From contig DFLL01000020.1 in the NCBI GenBank assembly GCA_002375205.1, forward strand, positions 1-30,068: a stretch of 30,068 nucleotides of DNA. Direction: 5' to 3'. Numbering within the stretch: the first letter of the stretch is position 1; every line of letters begins with the position of its first letter. This DNA comes from Caryophanales bacterium UBA3620. Its GTDB lineage: Bacteria; Bacillota_I; Bacilli_A; RF39; UBA660. The notes beneath the pieces are model-generated. The model was not told where the DNA came from and did not search any database. It was given only the letters and a program-made list of their open reading frames with translations. Below, in pieces: positions 21,814-30,068 of the stretch. The position numbers and the translations under genes were made by a program.

Positions 21814-23727
21814 CTAAGCTATCTTATAATCATCTTCTAATGAGAAAATGACATTCTCTTCAATCCAATTCTTTCTAGGCTCTACTGCATCACCCATAAG
21901 AACAGATACCCTTTTTTCAGCAAGAGCAGCATCAATTATATTAACCTTGATCAATTTTCTTGTTTTAGGATTCATGGTCGTTTCCCATAACTGCTCCGCA
22001 TTCATTTCACCCAGTCCTTTATATCTTTGAACTCGATAGTTACTTTTGCCTTTAGTTAAGTCCCTTAGTTCCTCATTAGTCCATGCATATTGATGATTAC
22101 CACCATGACTAACCTTATATAAAGGAGGCATAGCAATAAATAAATGCCCATCTTCAATTAAAGGTTTCATATACCTATAAAAGAATGTAAGAAGTAAACA
22201 CTGAATATGCGCTCCATCATCATCAGCATCGGTCATAATAACAACCTTACCATAATTAATATCTTTAACCGTAAAATCAGTTCCAACTCCTGCTCCTATC
22301 GTATAGATAAGCGTATTAATTTCTTCATTCTTAAAGATTTCTTCCATTCTAGTCTTTTCTGTATTTAATACTTTACCACGAAGTGGAAGAATAGCCTGTG
22401 TCTTTCTATCTCTTCCTTGCTTAGCACTACCACCAGCACTTTGTCCCTCCACTATAAATAGTTCTTTTTCAACAGCCTTTTTACTTTGAGCAGGAGTAAG
22501 TTTACCAGATAAAAGCCTTTCGGTCTTTTTACCTTCTTTACCTTTTCTTGATTCTTCTCTTGCCTTTCTCGCAGCTTCTCTCGCTTCCTTACCTTTAATA
22601 GCTTTACCAACTATTTTTGTAGCTACTACTTTATTTTCTTCTAAAAAGAATTTAAGTTTTTCTGTCGTAATAGCCTCTACTATTGGTCTGGCTTGTGGAG
22701 TACCAAGTTTAGCCTTAGTTTGTCCTTCAAACTGAAGTAAATCTTCCGGTATTTGAACAGAAATAACCGCAGTAAGTCCTTCTCTTACATCAGAGCCATC
22801 AAAAGTCTTATCTTTACCTTTAAGTAAATTATTAGCCTTAGCATAATCATTAAGTACCTTAGTAATTGCAGTTTTAAAGCCAACTTCATGAGAACCACCA
22901 TCAGTAGTCTTAACATTATTAACAAAAGATACAATATTTTCTGAATAACTATCCGTATATTGAAGAGCTACCTCAACATTAATCTTATCCTTTGTACTAT
23001 TAAAACATAATACTTTATGTAAAGCATCCTTACTTTCATTTAAATATTCACAAAAAGCTTCAAGTCCATTCTCATACATAAACTTTTCACTTTTACCCTC
23101 TATTTCATCTACCACTTCAATAGTAAGGCCGCTTATAAGAAAAGCACACTCTTGCATTCTCTCACATATCGTACTAAAACTAAAAGTTGTCGTCGAAAAA
23201 ATACTAGGATCAGGCTTAAACTTAACAGTAGTTCCAGTTCTATTAGTATCGCCAACCTTCTTTAAAGGAACACTAACCTTTCCGCCATTTTCAAACTTGA
23301 TATAGTACTCTCCGCCATCACGTCTAGTAACAACTTCCATAACACTACTCAAAGCATTAACAACAGAGCCACCAACACCATGTAATCCACCAGAAACTTT
23401 ATATCCCCCTTCACTAAATTTACCGCCAGCATGTAAAACTGTATAAATAACCTCAGGAGTACTTTTACCAGAGGAATGCATACCTACAGGTAGTCCTCTT
23501 CCTTTATCAGTAACACTAACGCTACCATCCCTATGAAGTACTATCTTTAAATGGTTACCATATCCATTTAAAGCTTCATCAATAGAATTATCCACAATCT
23601 CCCATACAAGATGATGAAGTCCTCTTTTATCCGTAGACCCAATATACATACCAGGTCTTTTTCTAACAGCTTCTAATCCTTCTAATATCTTAATCGAGCT
23701 CTCATCATAAGTTTCTTTTTTTGCCAT
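21814..23727 (-). CDS. parE: DNA topoisomerase IV subunit B (ParE)
   Basis: The ATPase subunit of topoisomerase IV, which decatenates daughter chromosomes. The GHKL ATPase domain (VWEIVDNSIDEALNGYG, VTDKGRGLPVG, SGGLHGVGGSVVNALS), transducer (QFEGQTKAKLGTPQARPIVE) and TOPRIM domain (LFIVEGQSAGGSAKQGRDR, PLRGKVLNTEK, TDADDDGAHI) are intact; 637 residues is normal. The EKRVSVLMGDAVEPRKNWIEENV end and the transducer favour ParE over GyrB. In the TOPRIM loop a Gln (residue 429) stands where most homologues have Asp (EGDSAGG). parC is not adjacent; cdsA follows. Confidence 0.93.
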   Translation of the reverse strand: MAKKETYDESSIKILEGLEAVRKRPGMYIGSTDKRGLHHLVWEIVDNSIDEALNGYGNHLKIVLHRDGSVSVTDKGRGLPVGMHSSGKSTPEVIYTVLHAGGKFSEGGYKVSGGLHGVGGSVVNALSSVMEVVTRRDGGEYYIKFENGGKVSVPLKKVGDTNRTGTTVKFKPDPSIFSTTTFSFSTICERMQECAFLISGLTIEVVDEIEGKSEKFMYENGLEAFCEYLNESKDALHKVLCFNSTKDKINVEVALQYTDSYSENIVSFVNNVKTTDGGSHEVGFKTAITKVLNDYAKANNLLKGKDKTFDGSDVREGLTAVISVQIPEDLLQFEGQTKAKLGTPQARPIVEAITTEKLKFFLEENKVVATKIVGKAIKGKEAREAARKAREESRKGKEGKKTERLLSGKLTPAQSKKAVEKELFIVEGQSAGGSAKQGRDRKTQAILPLRGKVLNTEKTRMEEIFKNEEINTLIYTIGAGVGTDFTVKDINYGKVVIMTDADDDGAHIQCLLLTFFYRYMKPLIEDGHLFIAMPPLYKVSHGGNHQYAWTNEELRDLTKGKSNYRVQRYKGLGEMNAEQLWETTMNPKTRKLIKVNIIDAALAEKRVSVLMGDAVEPRKNWIEENVIFSLEDDYKIA

Positions 23728-23757
23728 TTATATCACATCCTATTAATTTCCATAATA

Positions 23758-23786
23758 ATTTTACCACAAATCTTCTTTATCATCAA
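23758..23786 (-). promoter_or_regulatory. Promoter of parE-cdsA-rseP
   Basis: TTGATG (23786-23781), 17-nt spacer, TAAAAT (23763-23758), about 30 nt before the parE start codon. Two copies of ATATTTG(T/A)CAC lie just upstream (about 23788-23811). Confidence 0.72.
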
Positions 23787-23812
23787 GATATTTGTCACCA
23801 TATTTGACACAC

Positions 23813-23846
23813 AAAAAAATAGCAGGATATAAATATCCTACTATTT
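23813..23846 (-). terminator. Intrinsic terminator before parE
   Basis: A 13-bp stem with one G-U pair (23846-23834 with 23829-23817), a 4-nt loop and a run of T on the minus strand. It ends the transcript of the preceding envelope block, 6 nt after the TAA of the 280-residue gene. Confidence 0.88.
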
Positions 23847-23852
23847 AAATAA

Positions 23853-24695
23853 TTAATGTATATCATTAATCTTTTTTTGTTTAGTTCTAACCATTATATT
23901 TGATTTAGATTTATGCTCTTTTAAAAATTGACTAAACGGAATACTAATTGTAACACTACTTCTCATTTTCGTTTTAATTAGATTTTCTAGATATTGATCA
24001 GCTGTAGGGAATTCTAAGTCTGGAAACATGGCAAGTAAATCATCCACAAGTTGCTGACGTTCTTTGAAATAATTATCGCTGAAAATAGTAGCATACTTTC
24101 TATCTAGTTCAGCATGCATAACTCTATATCTTTTGTCGTATTCTTCATTGACCAAAGTTGTAAAAGAAATATTAATATTCATTGCACGTAAAGTTTGACA
24201 TAATAATTCAATATCTACTATTCCAAAAATGTTATCACTTTTTGCATCAATTCCTCTTTCTGCCAAATCTCTAAAATGATCTCCCCAAAAAGTAGCAGGC
24301 TTTACCATCAATTTCATTGGAATTTTTCCTTTATATGCACATTCAGTAATTATTTTTTCTGGAAACATGCTAGAATAAAGCTTTAATAATTTCTTATTAA
24401 CAAAAATTCCTGGAAAACCAAACAAAGTGATTCTGTGTTCTTCTTCACCCTCATCAAGATATTCTTCTTTAATATTTCCATCTTCATCATATTCTTCTAA
24501 AAGAAATGGTTTTTGTAAAAGCATCTCTCCGCATTGTTCAATTTCTCTTTTTATATATTCCACTACTTTGAATGTATCGTCTCTTGTCTGAAGAGTTTCC
24601 TCTGTAAAACTACCACTCAAACTATGAAACTCAGCATCATATGGATGATTCATATCATATGAAAAGTAATTAAATGGTACATATTCTTTATCCAT
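23853..24695 (-). CDS. Unknown 280-residue protein
   Basis: A soluble protein without signal peptide or membrane segment. Visible features are an acidic loop (EEYDEDGNIKEEYLDEGEEE, about residues 68-88), a middle region with a hydrophobic GFPGIFVNKKLLKLYSSMFP, a WGDHFRDLAERGID segment, and a long helical stretch (EEYDKRYRVMHAELDRKYATIFSDNYFKERQQLVDDLLAMFPDLEF) near residues 180-230, ending in a basic tail. AAGGAAG precedes the ATG, and it lies 18 nt after the leucine-rich-repeat gene, so they are co-transcribed. I do not recognise the family. Confidence 0.6.
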   Translation of the reverse strand: MDKEYVPFNYFSYDMNHPYDAEFHSLSGSFTEETLQTRDDTFKVVEYIKREIEQCGEMLLQKPFLLEEYDEDGNIKEEYLDEGEEEHRITLFGFPGIFVNKKLLKLYSSMFPEKIITECAYKGKIPMKLMVKPATFWGDHFRDLAERGIDAKSDNIFGIVDIELLCQTLRAMNINISFTTLVNEEYDKRYRVMHAELDRKYATIFSDNYFKERQQLVDDLLAMFPDLEFPTADQYLENLIKTKMRSSVTISIPFSQFLKEHKSKSNIMVRTKQKKINDIH

Positions 24696-24713
24696 ATTTA
24701 TCTTCTTCCTTCT

Positions 24714-26030
24714 TTAATCATTATTTTTATTTATCCTAGTTCTAACTATATGATTAATTTTCTCATTAACAGAATTTCTTTCCGCTTCTTCAGCCTCAAG
24801 ATAAACTTTAATAACATGATCACTAATCGCTAGCCAAAATTCTTCTAATACCTTTGAAGAGTTAGTATCTTTATTTAATAATTCATCTATGTATCTAAAA
24901 CAAACATCATCCATCATTTCAATATACCTGCCATAAGACTCATTATATTTTTTCAATTTTTCAATAGCAGTATTAAATATGTTATATAATTTTTCCACTT
25001 GCGGATCATATGTCATATCATTATATCTAAATTTTGAGCAAAATTCAAATATATCTGAAAGCACATCAGCAACTTTTGTTTTTCCTTCAATAGTCTCAGC
25101 AACATGTGATAAACTTCCTTTTACTTTTTTATCAATGCTTAAATTTTTATATCTATCATCACTTTGCTCAGAAAATAAAATATATTTAATAACTGAATTA
25201 AATAAAATTAAAGAATTATCACATTTACCATATATACTATTTAATTTAGAACAAACGTCATCCGAAGGACAAAGAATATTCTTTTCCTTTAATTGCTCTT
25301 TTACAATAAATGTAGTATCTATATGCGAATTATTAAATTTTTTTAATATATCAAATAGCTCTCCAGATACAAATAATTTTAATAATTCCTCATTATTATT
25401 AAATATAAAATTAACCTTTTCTAATTTAGAAAAAGCAAATCCTTTACTTATTTCTTTTCCCATATACTGATAATTTAAAGTTCGAATATTATTATTATCT
25501 TTTAAAGTTTTAATCAAAGATGGAGTAAACTTTAATGACATATTAAGGGTAAGTTCTTTTAACTTATTACAATTCTCAAATACATTAGCACAAAAATAAG
25601 TTAATTCACCATTAATAATTACTTTTTCCAAATTATGGCACTTATAAAATGCATATGGTCCTACATTACGAACTGTACTAGGTAATTCAATAATTGAAAT
25701 AGAAGTTTGTAAAAAAGCCCTACTACCAATAAACTCTAATCCTTCATTCAATATTATTTCTTTCAAATTATTAAATCTAGCTAATCCATAATCGCATATA
25801 TCAGTCACAGTACTAGCAAATACTATTTTTTCAAGTTTACATTTACTTTCTTCTTTTATATCAACTCTTACTACCCCTTCAGGAATAGTAAACTCTTTTA
25901 ATTCAGGATTAATCCAAGTTAAGATACCTTCAATAATCTCATAGTCTTCTGTTTTTATGTTCATTGAAGGTACAGTCTTTATAAAACCATGTCTTCCTAG
26001 CTTTTTTGTTACTATTTTATTTTCATTCAT
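24714..26030 (-). CDS. Cytosolic BspA-type leucine-rich-repeat protein
   Basis: A 438-residue protein with LRR_5 (BspA-like) repeats in the N-terminal part (about residues 40-180): KLEKIVFASTVTDICDYGLARF, LKEIILNEGLEFIGSRAF, IIELPSTVRNVGPYAFYKCHNL, LEKVIINGELTYFCANVFENC. The remaining two thirds are mostly helical. BspA proteins are normally secreted and repeat-rich; this one has no signal peptide or anchor and so appears to act inside the cell. The ribosome binding site is weak (AGAAAGAAAG). It sits between the 485-residue membrane protein and the 280-residue protein. Function unknown. Confidence 0.7.
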   Translation of the reverse strand: MNENKIVTKKLGRHGFIKTVPSMNIKTEDYEIIEGILTWINPELKEFTIPEGVVRVDIKEESKCKLEKIVFASTVTDICDYGLARFNNLKEIILNEGLEFIGSRAFLQTSISIIELPSTVRNVGPYAFYKCHNLEKVIINGELTYFCANVFENCNKLKELTLNMSLKFTPSLIKTLKDNNNIRTLNYQYMGKEISKGFAFSKLEKVNFIFNNNEELLKLFVSGELFDILKKFNNSHIDTTFIVKEQLKEKNILCPSDDVCSKLNSIYGKCDNSLILFNSVIKYILFSEQSDDRYKNLSIDKKVKGSLSHVAETIEGKTKVADVLSDIFEFCSKFRYNDMTYDPQVEKLYNIFNTAIEKLKKYNESYGRYIEMMDDVCFRYIDELLNKDTNSSKVLEEFWLAISDHVIKVYLEAEEAERNSVNEKINHIVRTRINKNND

Positions 26031-26046
26031 ATTCTATCTTTCTTTC

Positions 26047-27504
26047 TTAATTCAAAGTACTTTCAAGTATATCTTTAAATTTTAAACAATCATCAAGACT
26101 ATAGTTACTAATTAAACTAATAGCTACCGCATCATCAATTGTAACATTATGATCGATACTATGTTTCTTAACTGCATTAAGCATACCAAGAATCTTCCTA
26201 TAATCTTCAACTGTATAAACTTCTCCATTAGAAGATTCTTCAACCTTGTCAATAACTTTAACATCTTCTAGTGCTTCATCATCAACAAGTTCATTTAAAG
26301 AAACTGTATTAACAATAAGATTTTCAACCGCCTTTTTATTCTTAATTTCTTCAGTTATTTCTTCAATAGAAAGTTTATTTTCAATAGCAGAAGTATTTGA
26401 TTTAATATCACCATCTTCAATAATATCAATATTTTTATCTTCAATAGAGATATTATTTACTACTTCCTCTTTAGATGATGTTTCTACTAAATCCTGAAGT
26501 TTAACCTCATTATAATGACTTTCATATACTTCTTGAGGATTAGATATATTATACACTGGTTCTTCTTTATCATTCTGATAAAAATTAACTGGTATTCTAC
26601 CATTTAATATATCATCAAAAATAGTATTTTCTATTTTTTCCGTCTTTTCTTCTTCCACTTCAATAAATGAAACATTCTTTTCTTTTTCTTCTACATCTTC
26701 TTTTACTTCATTAACAGTATAATCATATGGAACTAAATCATGAACTAAAGTAATAGATTCAGGTAAAGAAGCAGAAACATACCCTATAATAGGTTTACTA
26801 TTTGTTTCTTTTAAAACAACATTTTCAAGTTTTCTACTTAAATTATCTATTAATACATAATCTTTTTCTGGATTATAATTAATAATTTTCTTGTCTTTTT
26901 CAACCACAGGTATTTCTTTTACTTCTTTTTTACTAGCTATTCTATCACATATTGAATTAGTAACATAGGAAGTAATAAGAGAAGCAATCCATATTAAGAA
27001 AATACTCATACTTATTTCAAGAAGACCAACTAAATTAGTATTAGTATACAAAGAGCTAACTGAGAAAATGTCTATCTTATTTTTAGCAATAATGTTAAGT
27101 ATAATAACAAATATAATACTATTTATAACAAACATAATTCTATTAATGATCTTATATACTCTTCTTAATTTAACATTAATAATACTAAAAAGGAAAGCAA
27201 ATAAAACAATAACAAGTGTACTAATATATAAATATATTGATGGAAAGTAAATACCTGTAAAGAATACAGTCATAAAATTATCAAAAGTAGTAGATAAAAC
27301 TTTCAAATTACTTAAAATACTAAGTAAGAATACCAAAATAATCGATAATACCATAGATACAGTATATCTTTTAGTATTAATCTTTTTTAATAAATATAAT
27401 ATAGTAAGCATAAGCATTAATATACCAAATATAAGTACCCCTTTAAAATCAATTAAAGAACTAAATAATATTTTAATTTTATCAATTGTCGATAAGTAAG
27501 TCAT
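26047..27504 (-). CDS. Membrane protein with long acidic cytoplasmic tail
   Basis: A 485-residue protein. The N-terminal about 195 residues contain about five hydrophobic helices (GVLIFGILMLMLTILYLL, TVSMVLSIILVFLLSIL, FPSIYLYISTLVIVLFAFLFSI, IMFVINSIIFVIILNII, ISMSIFLIWIASLITSYV). A long Glu/Asp/Lys-rich, probably disordered segment (about 200-430) follows, and a small helical C-terminal domain (VEDYRKILGMLNAVKKHSI ... LDDCLKFKDILESTLN). GGGGGTGAG lies before the ATG, 23 nt after the sortase gene, so it is probably in the same operon. No family recognised. Confidence 0.65.
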   Translation of the reverse strand: MTYLSTIDKIKILFSSLIDFKGVLIFGILMLMLTILYLLKKINTKRYTVSMVLSIILVFLLSILSNLKVLSTTFDNFMTVFFTGIYFPSIYLYISTLVIVLFAFLFSIINVKLRRVYKIINRIMFVINSIIFVIILNIIAKNKIDIFSVSSLYTNTNLVGLLEISMSIFLIWIASLITSYVTNSICDRIASKKEVKEIPVVEKDKKIINYNPEKDYVLIDNLSRKLENVVLKETNSKPIIGYVSASLPESITLVHDLVPYDYTVNEVKEDVEEKEKNVSFIEVEEEKTEKIENTIFDDILNGRIPVNFYQNDKEEPVYNISNPQEVYESHYNEVKLQDLVETSSKEEVVNNISIEDKNIDIIEDGDIKSNTSAIENKLSIEEITEEIKNKKAVENLIVNTVSLNELVDDEALEDVKVIDKVEESSNGEVYTVEDYRKILGMLNAVKKHSIDHNVTIDDAVAISLISNYSLDDCLKFKDILESTLN

Positions 27505-27527
27505 TTTCTCACCCCCTTTTATATATT

Positions 27528-28181
27528 CTATTTTATTTCTTTTAAATAAGAAATATATACAGTCTGATGATTATTATCATCTTTCGTACAAGTAATAAGA
27601 GTAAGAGTAGTTTTACTATTATCTCTTATAATTCTAACTGTACCATTCTTCTCAACATAATAAATGTTAGCAATTTCATATATATAATTTTTATTATTAT
27701 AATGAATTGTAACTTCATCTCCTACATCCAATAAATATAAATTTCTAAAATAACTATTATTAAAATTACCGTAATGTCCTGCAATAATAATGTTTCCTCT
27801 TTCAGCATCTGGATAATCAGAAGCTGGCAAAACATATAAATTAATATTAACATTATTAAGCCTTGACGTCTTATTATAGAAACCTTTATATAATTTTATT
27901 TTTGGAATATCAATTACTCCCAAATACTCCTCATAGTTATAATCATTTTTAACTTCTTCTTCTACAGGTTCACCAGAATTTTCTGCTGGCTCTTCAACTG
28001 ATTCCTCGACTTGAACATTATCCTCAGTCAAATCAATATCCATCGAAGATAATACTAAATTCATTTCACTAAATACAACATCCCTTTTTTCCTTTATATA
28101 ATTAGAAAATAGCAGAAGAGTACCAACTAATAATAGAGTTACTCCTGCTGCTATTTGGTATTTAAAATTAATTTTCTTCAT
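27528..28181 (-). CDS. Sortase (class D-like)
   Basis: A 217-residue membrane-anchored transpeptidase that joins surface proteins bearing LPxTG-like motifs to the cell wall. It has an N-terminal membrane helix (about residues 8-28), an acidic linker (about 51-85) and a C-terminal sortase domain with IDIPKIKLYKGFY, the catalytic His136 in IIAGHYG, and Cys198 in TLTLITCTKDD. The usual Arg after the Cys loop is not obvious; HQTVYI has Gln206 at the corresponding place, a variant also seen in other Bacillota sortases as far as I recall. It overlaps the upstream surface-protein gene by 14 nt. The probable substrate is that protein (VPNTA). Confidence 0.92.
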   Translation of the reverse strand: MKKINFKYQIAAGVTLLLVGTLLLFSNYIKEKRDVVFSEMNLVLSSMDIDLTEDNVQVEESVEEPAENSGEPVEEEVKNDYNYEEYLGVIDIPKIKLYKGFYNKTSRLNNVNINLYVLPASDYPDAERGNIIIAGHYGNFNNSYFRNLYLLDVGDEVTIHYNNKNYIYEIANIYYVEKNGTVRIIRDNSKTTLTLITCTKDDNNHQTVYISYLKEIK

Positions 28182-29979
28182 TCTTTTTGTAGTTTTTGTA
28201 AATCATCATGGAACCAAGTCCAATAATGATTAATCCAATTAAGGATGCTGTAATAGTCTTAAATGATGCTGTGTTTGGAACTTCTACAACATCAGGTTTA
28301 TTATACATAACAACCATTCCATCAGTAGTTCCATCTTCTTTAACAGTAAATTCTACTGTTTCTTTACTAAGTTCATATCCTTCTGGAGCTATCGTCTCTG
28401 TTAAAGTATATTTACCAGGTTCTAATCCTTGTACCTTATGAGGTGTATCACTAGATATCCATGCTTCAACAACAACACCGTCAGCATTCTTTATTTCAAG
28501 ATATGCTCCTGGAAGTTCTTTACCAGTAGTAACATCTTGCTTACTAATATATACAGTACCTGGATTATTTGGGTAGTTAAGCATAATTACAGGTTTTTTA
28601 ACAGAACCATCTTTTTCAACAGTAAATTCTACTGTCTCTTTACTAAGTTCATACCCTTCTGGAGCAATTGTCTCAGTTAGAGTATATTTACCAGCTTGTA
28701 GTTTAACTTTAACCTTATGAGGAGTATCTCCTGATACCCATTCATCAACTACTTTTCCCTTAGAATTCTTAAGTACTAAAGTAGCACCTGGAAGTTCTTT
28801 ACCAGTAGTAGCATCTTGCTTGCTTATATAAACATCTTTCTTAGGATAGTTCTTCATTTCTACTTTAGTAACAGTACCATCCGCATAAACTTCAAATCCA
28901 ATAGTCTCTTCACTCTTTGTATATCCCTCTGGAGCTATCGTCTCTGTTAAAGTATATTTACCAGGAACTAAATTCTTAATAACATGTACCTCATTAGTAG
29001 AAGTCCATTCATCCACTATTGCACCTTTTGCATTTTTAACTACAAGATGAGCACCAGCAAGTTCTTTACTAGTAGTAGCATCTGTCTTAGTAATTTCTAC
29101 ACTAGTATTAATATCTAATTTCAAATCAATCTTATCACCAATATTTACATCTTCATTGTACCCAGCAGCTACAGACTGAATAGAATTATCTTTAGGTACA
29201 TATACATAAGCCTTATATACATAACCAGTAGCATCAACGTTAACGCTCATACTAGTAGATAAACTCTTAATACTAGATACTGGAACCTTAACTATGAAAC
29301 CAGTATTAGAAGCAAATGTACTTTTAACATTACCATTAGTATCAGTAACAATAGTACCACTAGGCGCACCAGTTAAACTTACTCTGTATTCATTTATACT
29401 ACCAGTAGTTTTAACATTCATAGTACTAACATAATACTTCTTATCACTAGAAAGAGTAAAACTATTACCATTAATTTTAATTGTTGGAGTAACATAAGAG
29501 TAATTCTTAGATCCATTTACTAATTTAGCAATTTCCTTAACAACATCAGAACTAAATCCCTTATAAGTTCCAGCATTCAAATCAAAATGAGTAAATGTTG
29601 AATCATTAGGATCAATCAAATACCATACAGCAAGACCAGTAATAAAATAATCTTTTTTTCTATCACCAGTAATATGGTCTCCCTTATTTATAACATAGGC
29701 AATTCTAGAACTAGTAGCACTTCCAAGTGTAAATGTACGTGTACCAGAATAAAACCAATCATCATGTATCTCAGTACAATATACATTTTTTCCTTCAGTA
29801 GTTCTTTTTAAAGCAAATCTCAAAGTACTACCATGTCCTAAATAATCTGATCCAAATAGACTCTCAGCATCTTCGCCATTAAAAGAAATGCTATTAGGAA
29901 CAGTTTCAGCTTTAACCGTAGTAACAAATAAAGATGTTAAAATAACAGCAAAGCTAATTAAAATATTCTTTAATTTCAT
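28168..29979 (-). CDS. Cna-B-repeat surface protein with sortase signal VPNTA
   Basis: A 603-residue secreted, wall-anchored adhesin or pilin-like protein. A signal peptide (MKLKNILISFAVILTSLFVTTVKA) leads to an N-terminal thioester-type domain (about residues 40-150: VYCTEIHDDWF, KKDYFITGLAVWYL), a beta region, and three similar Cna-B domains (from about 295, 380 and 470), each with KTD/KQD lysine and TETIAPEGY glutamate able to form an isopeptide bond. The end is VEVPNTA, a hydrophobic helix and a KNYKKNEEN tail. The start at 29979 has AGGGAGG upstream; a longer one at 30039 lacks it. The sorting motif is VPNTA rather than LPxTG. Confidence 0.93.
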   Translation of the reverse strand: MKLKNILISFAVILTSLFVTTVKAETVPNSISFNGEDAESLFGSDYLGHGSTLRFALKRTTEGKNVYCTEIHDDWFYSGTRTFTLGSATSSRIAYVINKGDHITGDRKKDYFITGLAVWYLIDPNDSTFTHFDLNAGTYKGFSSDVVKEIAKLVNGSKNYSYVTPTIKINGNSFTLSSDKKYYVSTMNVKTTGSINEYRVSLTGAPSGTIVTDTNGNVKSTFASNTGFIVKVPVSSIKSLSTSMSVNVDATGYVYKAYVYVPKDNSIQSVAAGYNEDVNIGDKIDLKLDINTSVEITKTDATTSKELAGAHLVVKNAKGAIVDEWTSTNEVHVIKNLVPGKYTLTETIAPEGYTKSEETIGFEVYADGTVTKVEMKNYPKKDVYISKQDATTGKELPGATLVLKNSKGKVVDEWVSGDTPHKVKVKLQAGKYTLTETIAPEGYELSKETVEFTVEKDGSVKKPVIMLNYPNNPGTVYISKQDVTTGKELPGAYLEIKNADGVVVEAWISSDTPHKVQGLEPGKYTLTETIAPEGYELSKETVEFTVKEDGTTDGMVVMYNKPDVVEVPNTASFKTITASLIGLIIIGLGSMMIYKNYKKNEEN

Positions 29980-30010
29980 AAACAAAACCTCCCTTTGAAA
30001 TCGGTTATAT

Positions 30011-30039
30011 ATAATAACACTTTTTATATAATATGTCAA
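30011..30039 (-). promoter_or_regulatory. Promoter of the surface-protein/sortase operon
   Basis: TTGACA (30039-30034), 17-nt spacer, TATTAT (30016-30011), about 32 nt before the start codon. This is the best consensus match in the window, suggesting strong expression. Confidence 0.85.
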
Positions 30040-30068
30040 GTACTTAGTTAAAATTCATAAACGAGCAT

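Noticed and set aside
21814..23727. GyrB instead of ParE
   Set aside because: The transducer EGQTKAKLGT and the C-terminus with EPRKNWIEENV fit ParE better. GyrB remains a small possibility because parC is not adjacent.

Overview
The window is AT-rich, low-GC DNA of a Gram-positive bacterium, most likely a gut Bacillota of the Bacilli/Erysipelotrichia/RF39 type. That placement is an inference. It rests on AGGAGG-type ribosome binding sites, a glmS ribozyme, the spmA-spmB-dacB cluster, the ireB-ruvX-yrzB-mltG cluster (same order as yrzL-yrrK-yrzB-yrrL of Bacillus subtilis), and a sortase with an LPxTG-like surface protein. Stops are TAA, TAG and some TGA, and all conserved tryptophans are TGG, so the standard bacterial code applies.

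Layout. Positions 1-1000 hold a structured intergenic element and a small kinase-fold gene with a 15-bp tandem repeat. Positions 1050-7820 are a conserved minus-strand block: glmS with its ribozyme, a small higher-GC gene between two 62-bp direct repeats, mltG-yrzB-ruvX-ireB, and spmB-spmA-dacB. At 7890-9134 a divergent plus-strand pair encodes a membrane-anchored coiled-coil protein and a NodB-type polysaccharide deacetylase. At 9225-11690 lie an XRE regulator with a membrane tail, a small truncated-looking membrane protein and a DUF1846 protein.

Accessory island, about 11690-19950. It begins with a degraded IS30-family transposase and its hairpin-rich flank. A long minus-strand run of small acidic proteins, two larger possibly PH-like proteins (one membrane-bound) and several broken genes follows. 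One member carries a DUF2185/Imm33-like domain and two resemble DUF6985-type immunity-associated proteins. I read this as an orphan array of polymorphic-toxin immunity genes that is turning over: no toxin is visible, and the array holds nonsense mutations, fragments, a gene apparently split by another gene, and a copy with a 372-bp in-frame deletion between 12-bp repeats.

Positions 19967-23786 return to core genes: parE-cdsA-rseP (topoisomerase IV, phospholipid synthesis, intramembrane protease) from one promoter. Positions 23813-30039 are a surface/envelope block: two proteins of unknown role (one a cytosolic leucine-rich-repeat protein), a 485-residue membrane protein with an acidic tail, a sortase, and a Cna-B-repeat surface protein with a VPNTA sorting signal under a near-consensus promoter. 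The sortase presumably attaches this surface protein to the peptidoglycan that glmS, mltG, dacB and the deacetylase build or trim.
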